In this document: positions 52,760 to 61,812 of the stretch, one piece after another
How the letters are laid out: each line of letters starts with the position of its first letter
How positions within the stretch are numbered: the first letter of the stretch is position 1
Assembly (NCBI RefSeq): GCF_963662735.1
Contig: NZ_OY759744.1
Location: 2,398,153 to 2,462,152 of the forward strand
Length of the DNA stretch: 64,000 bases
From: an uncultured Methanoregula sp.
GTDB taxonomy: Archaea; Halobacteriota; Methanomicrobia; Methanomicrobiales; Methanospirillaceae
Direction: 5' to 3'
Notes under the pieces: model-generated
The model's database searches: none
What the model saw: the letters and a program-made list of their open reading frames with translations, nothing else
What the model was told of the DNA's origin: nothing
Made by a program: the position numbers and the translations under genes

Positions 52760-53539
52760 CTAAAAGACATGCACGCCCCGGTCGAAGTATTCTACTGCGC
52801 AAAGGGTAATGAGCGAGATCAGGATAAGGATGGTTGCGGCAGCAACGGCAAGATCAAGGTTTCCTGCAGAGATGTTGAGGTAGAGTGCAATCGGCAGCGT
52901 CTCGGTCCTCAGGGTCGTCGCACCCGCAAGCATGAGCACTGCCCCGAACTCTCCCATTGCCTTTGACCAGGTAATGACCGTCCCGGCAAGGAGACCGGAT
53001 CGTGCCATGGGGAGCGTTACATGGAAAAAAGCGCCGGTATCCGTGCAGCCGAGCGTCTTTGCCACGTACTCGAAACGCGGATTTACCGCAGAGAATGCGG
53101 ATCGCAGGATGCGGATCATGTAGGGAATGTTTACGAATACTTCCGCAATGATGATACCAAGCGGGGTAAAGATCACGGCGAAACCGGCGCTCTCCAGTGC
53201 CTTCCCCCACGGGGTCGTGCCAAAGAAGAGGAGGAGCGCGATACCGGCAACCAGCGGGGGAAGCGTAAGGGGAATTGTCAGGACAAGGGTTACGATCCGT
53301 TTTCCCGGGAACTGGTACCGTGCAAGAGCATAGGCAACGGGGATGGCAACCGCGATGCAGATGAGGGTCGACAGAACGCTCGTGACAAGACTGAGCAGGA
53401 TCGCAAACTGGATTTCAGGATTCACAAGGCTCCGGGCAAGGACCGTAAGCGGAGAATAGAGGATCAGGCCCAAGATGGTTACGCTGATGACAAAAAACAG
53501 GATGAGGGTAATGACAAGGAATGTTTTACGCATCAGCAA
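52760..53539 (-). CDS. Molybdate/tungstate ABC transporter permease (ModB/WtpB type)
   Basis: The 259-residue permease has six helices. The conserved binding-protein-dependent transport loop reads AKTLGCTDTGAFFHVTLPMA then RSGLLAGTVITWSKAMGEFG, the EAA motif. AVPVAYALARYQFPGKRIV and LTLPPLVAGIALLLFFGTTP are typical of the ModB/WtpB/CysT group. It lies between the TsaA gene (11-base gap) and the ATPase. Confidence 0.92.
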   Translation of the reverse strand: MLMRKTFLVITLILFFVISVTILGLILYSPLTVLARSLVNPEIQFAILLSLVTSVLSTLICIAVAIPVAYALARYQFPGKRIVTLVLTIPLTLPPLVAGIALLLFFGTTPWGKALESAGFAVIFTPLGIIIAEVFVNIPYMIRILRSAFSAVNPRFEYVAKTLGCTDTGAFFHVTLPMARSGLLAGTVITWSKAMGEFGAVLMLAGATTLRTETLPIALYLNISAGNLDLAVAAATILILISLITLCAVEYFDRGVHVF

Positions 53540-53550
53540 TCATCCGGGTG

Positions 53551-54066
53551 CTATCCCTGCCGGTGTTTTTCGTTCAGGTCCTGCCTGGCCCGGAGGCTTG
53601 TTTCACGTATCCGTCCGATGTGCTCTTCGGACACCCAGCCGGACCGGGCATCGGGAATACTGTCAAATGCCGGGATATACGGCTTGATATCAAGGATGGG
53701 TGTCCCGTCGAGGAGATCCATGCCCCTGACTGAAAGTATACCCCCGTTCACGTTTATCAGGGTCATATACGAGATCCCGATAGGATTGGGGCGGTTGAAG
53801 TGGCGGCATGCAAAGATACCGTGATCCATTTCCGCGTCGAGTAACGGCTGTTCGGTAAGTGCCCGCCGCTCTGCGCGATCGAAACAGGAAAGGATAATGA
53901 GATGGGAGAAGCCTTCGATATTTTTCAGCCCCTCCCGGAATTCCGGGAATATCTCGATTGTTCCTTCTTCCTGTGAGAACACGCTCTGAAATGGCGGTGC
54001 GCCGGCTTTCGAGAGCCGTGAGCGGGCGATCCCTACGGGTCTGAATTCCATAACCGGTAATTCCAT
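53551..54066 (-). CDS. TsaA/TrmO-family SAM-dependent tRNA methyltransferase-like protein
   Basis: The protein of about 171 residues has a TsaA-type beta-barrel domain. Family signatures are FRPVGIARS, EGFSHLIILSCF, GIFACRHFNRPNPIGISYMT and GGILSVRGMDLLDGTPILDI with KPYIP. Bacterial TrmO methylates N6-threonylcarbamoyl-adenosine in tRNA with SAM. It is inserted in a molybdate/tungstate import operon, so another role, such as with a metal cofactor, should be considered. ATG 54066 is 13 bases after the binding protein stop; ATG 54051 is an alternative. Confidence 0.87.
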   Translation of the reverse strand: MELPVMEFRPVGIARSRLSKAGAPPFQSVFSQEEGTIEIFPEFREGLKNIEGFSHLIILSCFDRAERRALTEQPLLDAEMDHGIFACRHFNRPNPIGISYMTLINVNGGILSVRGMDLLDGTPILDIKPYIPAFDSIPDARSGWVSEEHIGRIRETSLRARQDLNEKHRQG

Positions 54067-54079
54067 GCAGCACTTACCG

Positions 54080-54925
54080 TTATGGTTTGACACTGGCATA
54101 GACCGGGTCCGGGTAGATGGGGAAATTGTGCTTTGCAAAGAACGCCTTTCCTTCATCCGACGCAACATAGGCAACGAATTTGCCGGCCGCATCGGTGTTC
54201 TGCGAGTAGGTAGTTACGCCGATGGGAGTGATCAGGACAGCATTGTCCTTGACCGGGATCGTGATTGCATCCACTTTCGTATCGTCGATCTGGTCAAGGG
54301 TCAGGAGCGCTGCATCTGCCTGCCCGAGGTTCATGATTACCGTGAGTTCGTTGATGGTCGGGGTCCGGGTGACAACATTCTTCTCGACGGCTGCAGTGAT
54401 GTTTTGTTGCTTGAACATCTTTGCACCGGCTTTCCCGATTGCCGTTGCATTGGCGTCACCAAGCGCAATCTTCAGGCCGGGCCGGGCGAAATCCTTCAGG
54501 CTCGTGATATTTTTCGGGTTTCCTTTCTGGACAGCGATCACCGGGACGTGATATGCCACCAGCTGGTTCGTGGTTACCAGTCCCTGATCTCTGGCAGTCT
54601 GGAACTCGGTGGTCGATCCGGGCATGAACACATCGCCCTTCCGGGTCAGGTTCATCTGGGAGACGAGGGTCCCTGCCCCGCCGTAATTGTACTGGACCGC
54701 GATGCCGTATTTCTGGGTGAATGCCGGCCCGATCTCGTCAAGCGGGGCCTTGAGCCCTGCACCGGCAAATACGAGAATGCTTCCCTGCGGGGTCCCCGTG
54801 GTCCCGGTGGTTGCCGGGACGGGTGTACTTTTTGTCCCTGCCGGGGTTGAGGAAGTACAGCCGGCTGCTACCAGTGCACAGATAATCAGTACGGTGAAAA
54901 CGAACAGATATCGGAAATTTTTCAT
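54080..54925 (-). CDS. Molybdate/tungstate-binding lipoprotein (ModA/WtpA type)
   Basis: The protein of about 281 residues has a lipobox ALVAAGC (Cys23), a Thr/Pro linker, and a class II binding fold. Signatures are ILVFAGAGLKAPLDEIGPAF, YGIAVQYNYGGAGTLVSQM and GDVFMPGSTTEF. Ser, Gly and Asp residues of ModA/WtpA binding sites are in these segments. It is first in the operon. ATG 54925 is likely because TATA-like AACTATATTA is about 25 bases upstream. A CATATGAG palindrome lies just before the start. Confidence 0.9.
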   Translation of the reverse strand: MKNFRYLFVFTVLIICALVAAGCTSSTPAGTKSTPVPATTGTTGTPQGSILVFAGAGLKAPLDEIGPAFTQKYGIAVQYNYGGAGTLVSQMNLTRKGDVFMPGSTTEFQTARDQGLVTTNQLVAYHVPVIAVQKGNPKNITSLKDFARPGLKIALGDANATAIGKAGAKMFKQQNITAAVEKNVVTRTPTINELTVIMNLGQADAALLTLDQIDDTKVDAITIPVKDNAVLITPIGVTTYSQNTDAAGKFVAYVASDEGKAFFAKHNFPIYPDPVYASVKP

Positions 54926-54929
54926 ACCG

Positions 54930-54939
54930 CTCATATGAG
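54930..54939. promoter_or_regulatory. CTCATATGAG palindrome before the Mo/W operon
   Basis: A 10-base perfect palindrome lies 4 bases upstream of ATG 54925 and downstream of the TATA-like stretch near 54950-54962. Its CATATG core and placement match the dyads at 49395-49406 and 50661-50672. Confidence 0.5.
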
Positions 54940-55103
54940 TCATATTTCGTAATATAGTTAATCAATTGAAATTCACATTTAAAAAAAGTCAAATTAATAT
55001 GTTAAATAAAATCCGTTCACAGTCCATGGTTCCTGCAACCGGCGAAAATCCGTCCGTGAAGCAGGGAGTGTTTATTATCTCCTGAGAGGAGTGTAGATCT
55101 ATC

Positions 55104-55592
55104 ATGGTCACAAAGGAAATATCCCATGGTGTCCCGGGCATCCTGCGCCCGTTCAGGGAATTTATTGAGAAAACCGGGTTGAAAAAAGGCGACCAGATCG
55201 TTTATTACGGGGTCCCGGGGACATGCACTCCCTTTGTCGAGCTCCTCGCATTTGCGGTCAGAGCGCTGGAGCCTGAACAGGTTTTCGTTCCTTTTATGGA
55301 CGAGAGCCGGGTGAAACAGATCAGCCATGTCGAGGATGTCGGAATGCAGGCCCGTGTGGCTCCGATTGCCCTGAACCCCAAGGTCATCGTCATCATGGGC
55401 GGACTCTCCATGCCAAACGTGCCGGTCAAAGCAGAGCAGGTGATGGCGGTTATTGCAAATTATCCCGGTGCTGTCGTGATAGGTGTCTGTTTCATGCATA
55501 TGTTCGAGAAAGCCGGATGGCTTTCAATGGTCTCGTTCAACTGCCTGATCGATGCGATGATCGATCCGGTCGAGATTACCACAAACACATGA
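55104..55592 (+). CDS. DUF2124 family protein
   Basis: The 162-residue protein matches DUF2124, known only from methanogens. It shows GDQIVYYGVPGTCTPFVELL, then VFVPFMDESRVKQIS, PKVIVIMGGLSMPNV and VIGVCFMHMFEKAGW. Three Cys are conserved in the family pattern. No function is known. GAGAGGAGTG lies upstream of ATG. It is divergent from the Mo/W operon. Confidence 0.88.
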   Translation: MVTKEISHGVPGILRPFREFIEKTGLKKGDQIVYYGVPGTCTPFVELLAFAVRALEPEQVFVPFMDESRVKQISHVEDVGMQARVAPIALNPKVIVIMGGLSMPNVPVKAEQVMAVIANYPGAVVIGVCFMHMFEKAGWLSMVSFNCLIDAMIDPVEITTNT

Positions 55593-55720
55593 TTTATATA
55601 AGACAATGCATAAACAAAAAAAAGGAAGACGGTGACGGCGGTTATTCCAATTCAGCAACGAGTGAATAAAACATAATCTTTCCTTAAATCGGGTAACAGA
55701 GTTTTAATTTGGTATTGCAA

Positions 55721-56089
55721 ATGGCCGCCAAGACCATTCTTATTGTTGAGGATGAAGGTATCATTGCTCTCGCAATGGAAAAAATACTGGAAAAAGAAGG
55801 ATACCGGATTTGCGATATATTTTTTTCCGGGGAGCAGGTAATTCCGTTTCTTGAAAAAGCCAAAAAACCGGATCTTATCCTCCTGGATATCGGATTCGGC
55901 GGTTCGATTAGCGGTATCGACGTGGCCCGGCAAATCCGGGAGAAATTTTCTATTCCTCTCATTTTTGTGACTGCTTACACCTCTGAAAAAATACTTCATG
56001 AAATGAACGAAGTGGCTCCAACGGGAGTGATCCATAAACCATTTGTCAGTGATGACCTGCTGGAACTTGTTCAGAAGACAATTGGCTGA
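55721..56089 (+). CDS. Single-domain response regulator
   Basis: The 122-residue receiver domain carries acidic residues EDE (10-12), phosphorylation Asp56 in LILLDIG, Thr in FVTAYTS and the Lys in IHKPF. No output domain is present, which is common for methanogen two-component systems. A histidine kinase gene converges on it 92 bases away and is a possible partner. ATG 55721 is preferred. Confidence 0.9.
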   Translation: MAAKTILIVEDEGIIALAMEKILEKEGYRICDIFFSGEQVIPFLEKAKKPDLILLDIGFGGSISGIDVARQIREKFSIPLIFVTAYTSEKILHEMNEVAPTGVIHKPFVSDDLLELVQKTIG

Positions 56090-56181
56090 AACATCACAGA
56101 TCAACAGGCTGAAAATTACATTATCGTTGGAAAATCACCGTGCCTTGTGTAAAAAAAATCCCATAATACACGGGAGAGCAA

Positions 56182-57246
56182 TCATCCGGTATGGGTTGCC
56201 GGCTTCGCAAACCGGAATTTTCCGTTTGGCACCCGGATCTCGAACCGGACTCCCTTCCCGTAAACCCCGGACTCTTTGATGGTAAGGCCGGTGATGGCGA
56301 GGATCTCCCGGGAGAGGAACAAACCAAGGCCGGTATTCTTCCCGAACCCTTTCTCAAAGATCCGCTCCTTGTCGGCTTCGTGGACACCGATACCGTCATC
56401 TTCGTACACGACCGTGAGGGAATCCTGATCATACTCCATCGGGGAGAAGGAGATATGCCGGGCCCGCACTCCATGCCGGCGGGAGTTGTCGATCAGGTTC
56501 TCAAAAACTTTTTCGAGAAGAGGGTCCGCAAAGACCTCAAGTCCATCTACCCTGGATGAGATCTCGATCTCCTCAGGGGGGAGGTGAGTCTGAATCGCTT
56601 TTACCTGCCTGCCGATGTCCTGCCAGATGGGGGCATAAACCCCGATATTTTCGTAATTTTTCGTGAATTCGATCTGCCGCCGTATTGCCTGGGCCGCATT
56701 ATCTTCCTGTTCAATGAAACGCAGCAGCTCAGGATCCGTGCTGATCTCTTTTGACAGTTCGATATATGCCATGAGCGCGAGGAGCTGGTTCCTTATATCG
56801 TGGCGGGTGATGCTGGAAAGGAGGGTGAGTTTTTTATTGGCAGTCTGGAATGCAGCCTCGGAGTTTTTCAGCTGGTCGTTGAGGGCATGCATCTCCTCGT
56901 TGATATCGTTCAACTCATGGTTCTGTTCGGCAATCCGGCTATAGTAGCACCGGGTCTGTTCTACAATTGTCCCGATGACGAAGGCAACGATGATCATCAT
57001 AATTGCCCTCACCAGAACATCCAGGGGGATCGTGCCCGTGAGAAGAGCGGACACCATGATATGGAGACCGCCAAAAAAGAGGGCGACCCAGATCGCTTTT
57101 CTCCCGTACCAAAGGCCGGCAATAACGATGATGAGGTAATAAAAGTGCGTGTAAACAATGGTGATGCCAAGGAAATAATGAACGCCGATTTCAGAAACGA
57201 GGCCGGCTAGGAGAAGCAGCACAAAAATGACCGGGTGGGGATTCAT
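56182..57246 (-). CDS. Membrane sensor histidine kinase
   Basis: The kinase of about 354 residues has four N-terminal helices (VIFVLLLLAGLVSEIGVHYF onward), a coiled coil (HELNDINEEMHALNDQLKNS), an H-box SSITRHDIRNQLLALMAYIE, N-box NLIDNSRRHG, G1 EDDGIGV and G2 GLGLFLSREI. There is no PAS domain. The single-domain response regulator is convergent and close. The membrane domain resembles the orphan module at 33758-34108 in type. Confidence 0.9.
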   Translation of the reverse strand: MNPHPVIFVLLLLAGLVSEIGVHYFLGITIVYTHFYYLIIVIAGLWYGRKAIWVALFFGGLHIMVSALLTGTIPLDVLVRAIMMIIVAFVIGTIVEQTRCYYSRIAEQNHELNDINEEMHALNDQLKNSEAAFQTANKKLTLLSSITRHDIRNQLLALMAYIELSKEISTDPELLRFIEQEDNAAQAIRRQIEFTKNYENIGVYAPIWQDIGRQVKAIQTHLPPEEIEISSRVDGLEVFADPLLEKVFENLIDNSRRHGVRARHISFSPMEYDQDSLTVVYEDDGIGVHEADKERIFEKGFGKNTGLGLFLSREILAITGLTIKESGVYGKGVRFEIRVPNGKFRFAKPATHTG

Positions 57247-57356
57247 CAGCGATTTCCACCAGACACCCCCTATATCGCATTGCTGCAAGACCCGACCCCG
57301 CTGTTTCCCGCTGATAACAATAATTATGGGACATATGGGTTAATAAGAATCCCGAT

Positions 57357-57644
57357 TTAATCCTCGTCCGGCTCTTTTCCTTCCCCCCTGAGATTCCTGC
57401 CGATATGCAGGAAAAATTTCCCATGCAGGAGTACGTGGAGGATGAGCAGGGCCGCGAACGCAAGGCTCGTGTAATTGTGCATCGTGATCCACTGGTTGCG
57501 GGTAATACCCAGATACGTTACCCAGTTCCCCCGTCCGCTGCCTTCCGGCAGGATAAGATAGAGCACAAGCCCGGTAATAAGCGATGGAATGAAGGTGATC
57601 ACGCAGCCGATATCGACAATAGCATTGACCTTGATGCGTTTCAT
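57357..57644 (-). CDS. DUF4405 membrane protein
   Basis: The 95-residue protein has two membrane helices (DIGCVITFIPSLITGLVLYL, then YTSLAFAALLILHVLLH) with His residues placed as in cytochrome-b-like DUF4405 proteins (MHNYTS; HVLLHGKFF). Haem binding is suggested by the family but not shown here. It stands alone between a kinase and an APC permease gene. Confidence 0.78.
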   Translation of the reverse strand: MKRIKVNAIVDIGCVITFIPSLITGLVLYLILPEGSGRGNWVTYLGITRNQWITMHNYTSLAFAALLILHVLLHGKFFLHIGRNLRGEGKEPDED

Positions 57645-57712
57645 GAGACTCCCTCATGATTCCCTAAAGATGGCCGGGTTAATAAATGCGATGGGAATTT
57701 TCCGGGGAGGTA

Positions 57713-58978
57713 TCATGCAACTGTTTTCCTGCGGAAAAAGAACCATGCTCCTCCGATAAGAAGCCCGATGCAACCGATAATCCATGAATCCAGGCTGAGA
57801 AAGACAATAAGGCCAATACAACTCAGTGCTCCCATTGCCGGGATCCAGGAGGGATAACGGCGGTATTCGTGAGGCAGCCGGAGTGCGGCGATATTGGCAA
57901 TCAGGTAATAGAGCAGCATCGCAAACGTACTGACCGCGACAACCAGGGCAAGGTCCGCAAGCAGGAGGGCCGCGATCATACCGGCACCGGTGATCACGAT
58001 GGCGTTACAGGGAGTGCCGAACCGGGGATGGATTTTTTCAAACATCTGGGGGAGATCCCGGCTTCGGGCCATGGAGAAAACAATGCGGGAAATCCCCATG
58101 ATGGTGGTCAGCAGCACGCTTCCCGTTGCGATCATAGCTCCCAGCGAGATCACCAGGACCGCCCCGGGGCTTCCCGCTATCCCGATTGCGTCAGCGAGAG
58201 GAGAACCGGAGTGCGCAAGGGCAGGGGCACCGGCAAGTCCGATGGCGACAAAACTTACGAGCAGGTAGATAGCGGTTGATAGGCCGAGCGCAAGGTAGAT
58301 GGAGCGGGGTATGGTTTTTTCCGGCTCCCGCACCTCCTCGGCCATGATGGTAACCCGGGCAAATCCTGTGTACGCAAAAAAGATGAGGGCCGCACCACTG
58401 AGAATCCCCATCGATCCTTCCGGGGCAAAGGGGGTGAAGTTGCCCGGCTGGAAAAAACCCAGCCCGAACACAATGAAGAACAGGAGAATCAGGACTTTCG
58501 CCATAACAAGGAGATTATTGAACAACACGGATTCCTTAAGCCCGATGTAATTGATGCCCAGGAAGACGAGGCAGATTATCAGGGCAATTAATTTTACCGG
58601 TATGGCCGGGAAGAGTGTGACAAAATAGTGAGCAAATCCAAGCGAGACCGCCGCCCCGACAAAGATGTTGGAGAAGATCCAGATCCAGCCGGCAATGAAA
58701 CCGGCAAACGGCGAAATGAGTTTTTGTGCGTACGCATAGGTCCCGCCCTCTTCCGGAAGATAAGCGCCCAGTTCAGCCACGCTCATTGCCGAGAAGACCG
58801 CTATGACCCCGGCGATGATGATGGATAAGATCATTGCAGGGCCTGCAATACCGGCAACAATACCGGTGACAATGAAAATCCCGGAACCTATGATCGCCCC
58901 GATGCCAAGGGCTGTGGCACCGAATAGGCCGATCTCGCGTTTTAGTCCGCTGCACCCGGGGGATACACCTGGCTGCAT
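57713..58978 (-). CDS. APC-superfamily amino acid permease
   Basis: The 421-residue protein has twelve helices. It begins REIGLFGATALGIGAIIGSG then IFIVTGIVAGIAGPAM, the usual APC opening, and contains FFAYTGFARVTIMAEEVREP. The substrate is unknown, likely a neutral amino acid or polyamine. CTTTAAATG (minus) at about 58998-59008 lies 25 bases before the ATG, giving a leaderless mRNA. Confidence 0.92.
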   Translation of the reverse strand: MQPGVSPGCSGLKREIGLFGATALGIGAIIGSGIFIVTGIVAGIAGPAMILSIIIAGVIAVFSAMSVAELGAYLPEEGGTYAYAQKLISPFAGFIAGWIWIFSNIFVGAAVSLGFAHYFVTLFPAIPVKLIALIICLVFLGINYIGLKESVLFNNLLVMAKVLILLFFIVFGLGFFQPGNFTPFAPEGSMGILSGAALIFFAYTGFARVTIMAEEVREPEKTIPRSIYLALGLSTAIYLLVSFVAIGLAGAPALAHSGSPLADAIGIAGSPGAVLVISLGAMIATGSVLLTTIMGISRIVFSMARSRDLPQMFEKIHPRFGTPCNAIVITGAGMIAALLLADLALVVAVSTFAMLLYYLIANIAALRLPHEYRRYPSWIPAMGALSCIGLIVFLSLDSWIIGCIGLLIGGAWFFFRRKTVA

Positions 58979-59208
58979 AATCCTGACATTGTATCATCAT
59001 TTAAAGGGTTATAGAGATTATCCGAAACCCGCTCAGACCGGGTCCAAAAAATTCATTGTCGTGACAGCCAGGTGCATGTCCACCCTTCGTGTCCAGCAGG
59101 GAGCTGGCACAACACTTCATCGGGTCGGGCAGGTTTTCTGAATCCCGACTGAACCGGCAAACGCGTAGCACGAAACACGGCAAGGCATGTTATGGGTAAG
59201 GTATCGTG
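58979..59208. other. Intergenic before the long repeat
   Basis: It contains the TATA box of the permease gene (58998-59008). No further gene was seen. Confidence 0.35.
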
Positions 59209-59735
59209 AAAAAACACGGCAAAATTTTTTCCAGAATTTTTCAAATTCCACAAAATAATTTTCAAAAACCGTTCTTAAAAAAAATTTGAAAAATTCACGA
59301 CCAAAAAATTTCCGGCAAACATTCCCGGAAATTTTCCACAACAGCCCGGGAAAAATATCCGGAATAACCCCAGCAACTCTGACGGCATACACCTGATTAT
59401 TCACCAGTTTCCCCACCCACCATCACCAGAACCCCCCCACACTAAACCCAGACCTGCACCCCCAAAAACCTCGCAAAATGCCCGGTTTGCCAATCCGGCC
59501 ATTTCCAGAAAACCGCGTAAAACGCCCGGATTCCATCGGAGTCCTATACGTGCCCGGAACGACAAAATTTCAAAAATCCTTCGTTTTCAAAACAGGGGTT
59601 TATTTTCGCTTAAGCCGTTTCATCGGGCATTTGGCAGGGATCCGGAAAAGAGGCCCGCCAAACGCGAATACGGTGCATTACAACGCATTATATGGTCAAA
59701 AATCTGGGCTTATTTTGGCAATCCGGGCATTTTAA
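59209..59735 (+). repeat. Long intergenic repeat, family 1, copy 2
   Basis: About 527 bases matching 5168-5690 in the same orientation, with the same order of blocks: the A/T-rich left part with AAATAATTTTCAAAAA, then CATTCCCGGAAAT, TTATTCACCAGTTTCC, CCAGACCTGCACCCC, CGCGTAAAACGCCCGGATTC and ACGCGAATACGGTGCATTAC at the right. Family 2 sequence does not follow it here. Confidence 0.85.
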
Positions 59736-59968
59736 AGAGAGATTTTTGGTGATTATCTGGGGGTAACTCCATAAACGGTCCGTGACGGGCACATAAGGTC
59801 AGCCCGGGTGTTTGCCGGTTTTTTCCGGAAAAATTTGCTCGTGATAGAATTTTTTCCGGAAATTTTTTTTTTGAAAAATGCCGGAAACCGGTGAGCAGGA
59901 AAAATTATTCCGGTCAACCATGTACAACAGACCGAAGTCAGGTAAATAAAAAAATTTCAAAAAAAATA
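59736..59968. other. Intergenic, A/T-rich, no gene seen
   Basis: It contains a TTTTTTTTT run at about 59862-59873 and several GGAAATTTTT/AAAAATTT words. It may hold the 3' end of the DUF2202 transcript. Confidence 0.3.
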
Positions 59969-60661
59969 TTACACCAGGACCTGCTGGACCGGCGTGTTCA
60001 TCATGCTGTTGTAATAATCCACGGATATATACGTGGGAGTAAAGACGCCGCCATAGGCCGTGATCCACTGGCTAAGCGCCCGGAGATTGTTGCGCGAGAA
60101 CGCGAGTTCCTGCTGGTAAATGAACTGCACGTCCGTGTTGTCCGTGCGGCCGATGGCGGCTTCGAGATCCGCGATATGCATGTCCTCGGCAGTGGCGCTC
60201 ACCAGGAGCGCGTCCTTCACGGACATGCTGCCGGTATTGACACCCGTGTTATACATCCGCTGCAGTTTCTGGCTGGCAAAGACGCCCGCAGCAGTCTTTT
60301 CCGGGTTGGGAATTCCGTACCGCGTGAGGATCACGTTGTCGGCATTCTGGTATACGTTCGAGGCATTGGCAATGCTCTGGAATACCGGGACATCCGGGTG
60401 CTGGACGGCAAGAACCGCATTGAGATCGGTGATGGCCTTCTGGTCTTCCTGCAGCTGGATGATGTCCGCTGTTTCCGAAGCATTGAGCGGCGCCTGCGGG
60501 AGAGCCTGGAACCCCGCCTGCATGGAGCCGGCACTGGCAACAGCAACCGTCACGGCCGGTGTCACGACCGCCTTCGTGCCCGACTGCTGGCCGGTACATC
60601 CTGCAGCAGCGATCAGGATACCGAGAACGAGAAGCATTCCGATAGCAAGAGACTTTGACAT
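59969..60661 (-). CDS. DUF2202 ferritin-like lipoprotein
   Basis: The 230-residue protein has lipobox AAAGC (Cys22), a low-complexity Val/Thr/Ala linker, then a helical DUF2202 domain: LQEDQKAITDLNAVLAVQHP, NPEKTAAGVFAS, DALLVSATAEDMHIADLEAA, YQQELAFSRNNLRAL. Glu and His positions fit a ferritin-like four-helix fold, so a metal role outside the membrane is possible. Monocistronic. Confidence 0.85.
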   Translation of the reverse strand: MSKSLAIGMLLVLGILIAAAGCTGQQSGTKAVVTPAVTVAVASAGSMQAGFQALPQAPLNASETADIIQLQEDQKAITDLNAVLAVQHPDVPVFQSIANASNVYQNADNVILTRYGIPNPEKTAAGVFASQKLQRMYNTGVNTGSMSVKDALLVSATAEDMHIADLEAAIGRTDNTDVQFIYQQELAFSRNNLRALSQWITAYGGVFTPTYISVDYYNSMMNTPVQQVLV

Positions 60662-60824
60662 ACCATAGACTTGCCGGAAATTATCTTAAGCATTCTCTTT
60701 TCGCATCCCGGTCGCGGGAGGGGCCCGGACCGGCCGGCATGCCCCGATAAAAAACGTATTAAACAACACGCAGCAACTCTACCGGAACCAAATCCCGTAT
60801 TCATAACAACGGGCAGGATCGCAC

Positions 60825-61811
60825 ATGACCGCAGCAATACATATCCAGAACCTGACCCGGCGCTTCAATGACCTGGTTGCCGTGGACAATATCTCGTTCG
60901 ATATCGAACAGGGAGAAATTTTCGGCCTGCTCGGGCCCAACGGTGCCGGGAAAACAACAACCCTCTCGATGCTCGCGACTATGCTCAAGCCCAGCTCCGG
61001 GACCGCAACTGTCAATGGCATCGATATAGAAAAGGATGAGGACGGGGTCAGGAAATCCATAGGCATCGTCTTCCAGGACCAGAGCCTGGACGAGGAACTC
61101 ACCGCATGGGAGAACATGGACTTCCACAGCCGGCTCTACCGGCTTCCGGCCGATACCCGAAACCAGCGGATCACGGAGCTCCTCAACCTGGTGGAGCTCA
61201 ATGATCGCCGGAACGATATCGTCAAGACATTTTCCGGGGGAATGCGCCGCCGGCTCGAGATTGCCCGCGGCCTGCTCCACCACCCCGCGATCCTCTTTCT
61301 CGATGAACCCACGCTCGGCCTCGATCCCCAGACCCGCAACCTTCTCTGGAACTACATAGCCACGCTTGCGAAAGATAAGGGGATCACGATCATCCTCACC
61401 ACGCATTACATGGAAGAGGCAGACCGGCTCTGCAACCGGGTAGCCATCATCGACCACGGGAAGATCATTGCCATGGATACCCCGGAAAAACTCAAGGACA
61501 GCCTTGGCGGGGATCTCGTTACGGTCCGCTCTCCCGACCCGGCAGGTGTTGCTGCTGCGCTTAAGGAGCCATGGGTCAGCCGGGTCGAGATCCACGGCGA
61601 GGACGTGGTCATCAGCCTCAAAAATGCCGACCAGTACGTGAGCACCATCGTCACGCTCCTCAATGAAAAACAGATCCGCATCGCATCGATTGCAATCCAC
61701 AAGCCGACACTTGAGGATGTCTTCCTCTCCTTCACGGGAAAAACCATACGTGAGCAGGAAGCCGACAGCCACGAGAACATGCGCATGTACCAGAAAATGA
61801 TGAGGCGCTGA
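60825..61811 (+). CDS. ABC-2-type exporter ATPase (DrrA-like)
   Basis: The 328-residue ATPase has Walker A GPNGAGKTT, signature FSGGMRRRLEIARGL, Walker B ILFLDEPTLGLD and TTHYMEEADRL. The C-terminal DUF4162-like extension ends with HKPTLEDVFLSFTGK, as in DrrA multidrug ATPases. ATG 60825 follows AGGATCGCAC. The stop (61809-61811) is 1 base before the permease ATG. Confidence 0.94.
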   Translation: MTAAIHIQNLTRRFNDLVAVDNISFDIEQGEIFGLLGPNGAGKTTTLSMLATMLKPSSGTATVNGIDIEKDEDGVRKSIGIVFQDQSLDEELTAWENMDFHSRLYRLPADTRNQRITELLNLVELNDRRNDIVKTFSGGMRRRLEIARGLLHHPAILFLDEPTLGLDPQTRNLLWNYIATLAKDKGITIILTTHYMEEADRLCNRVAIIDHGKIIAMDTPEKLKDSLGGDLVTVRSPDPAGVAAALKEPWVSRVEIHGEDVVISLKNADQYVSTIVTLLNEKQIRIASIAIHKPTLEDVFLSFTGKTIREQEADSHENMRMYQKMMRR

Positions 61812-61812
61812 T

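Noticed and set aside
59117..59416. Minus-strand 99-codon frame in repeat family 1 copy 2, partly similar to a frame at 5232-5459
   Set aside because: The similarity is explained by the DNA repeat; the frames shift relative to each other and both contain low-complexity Phe/Lys runs.
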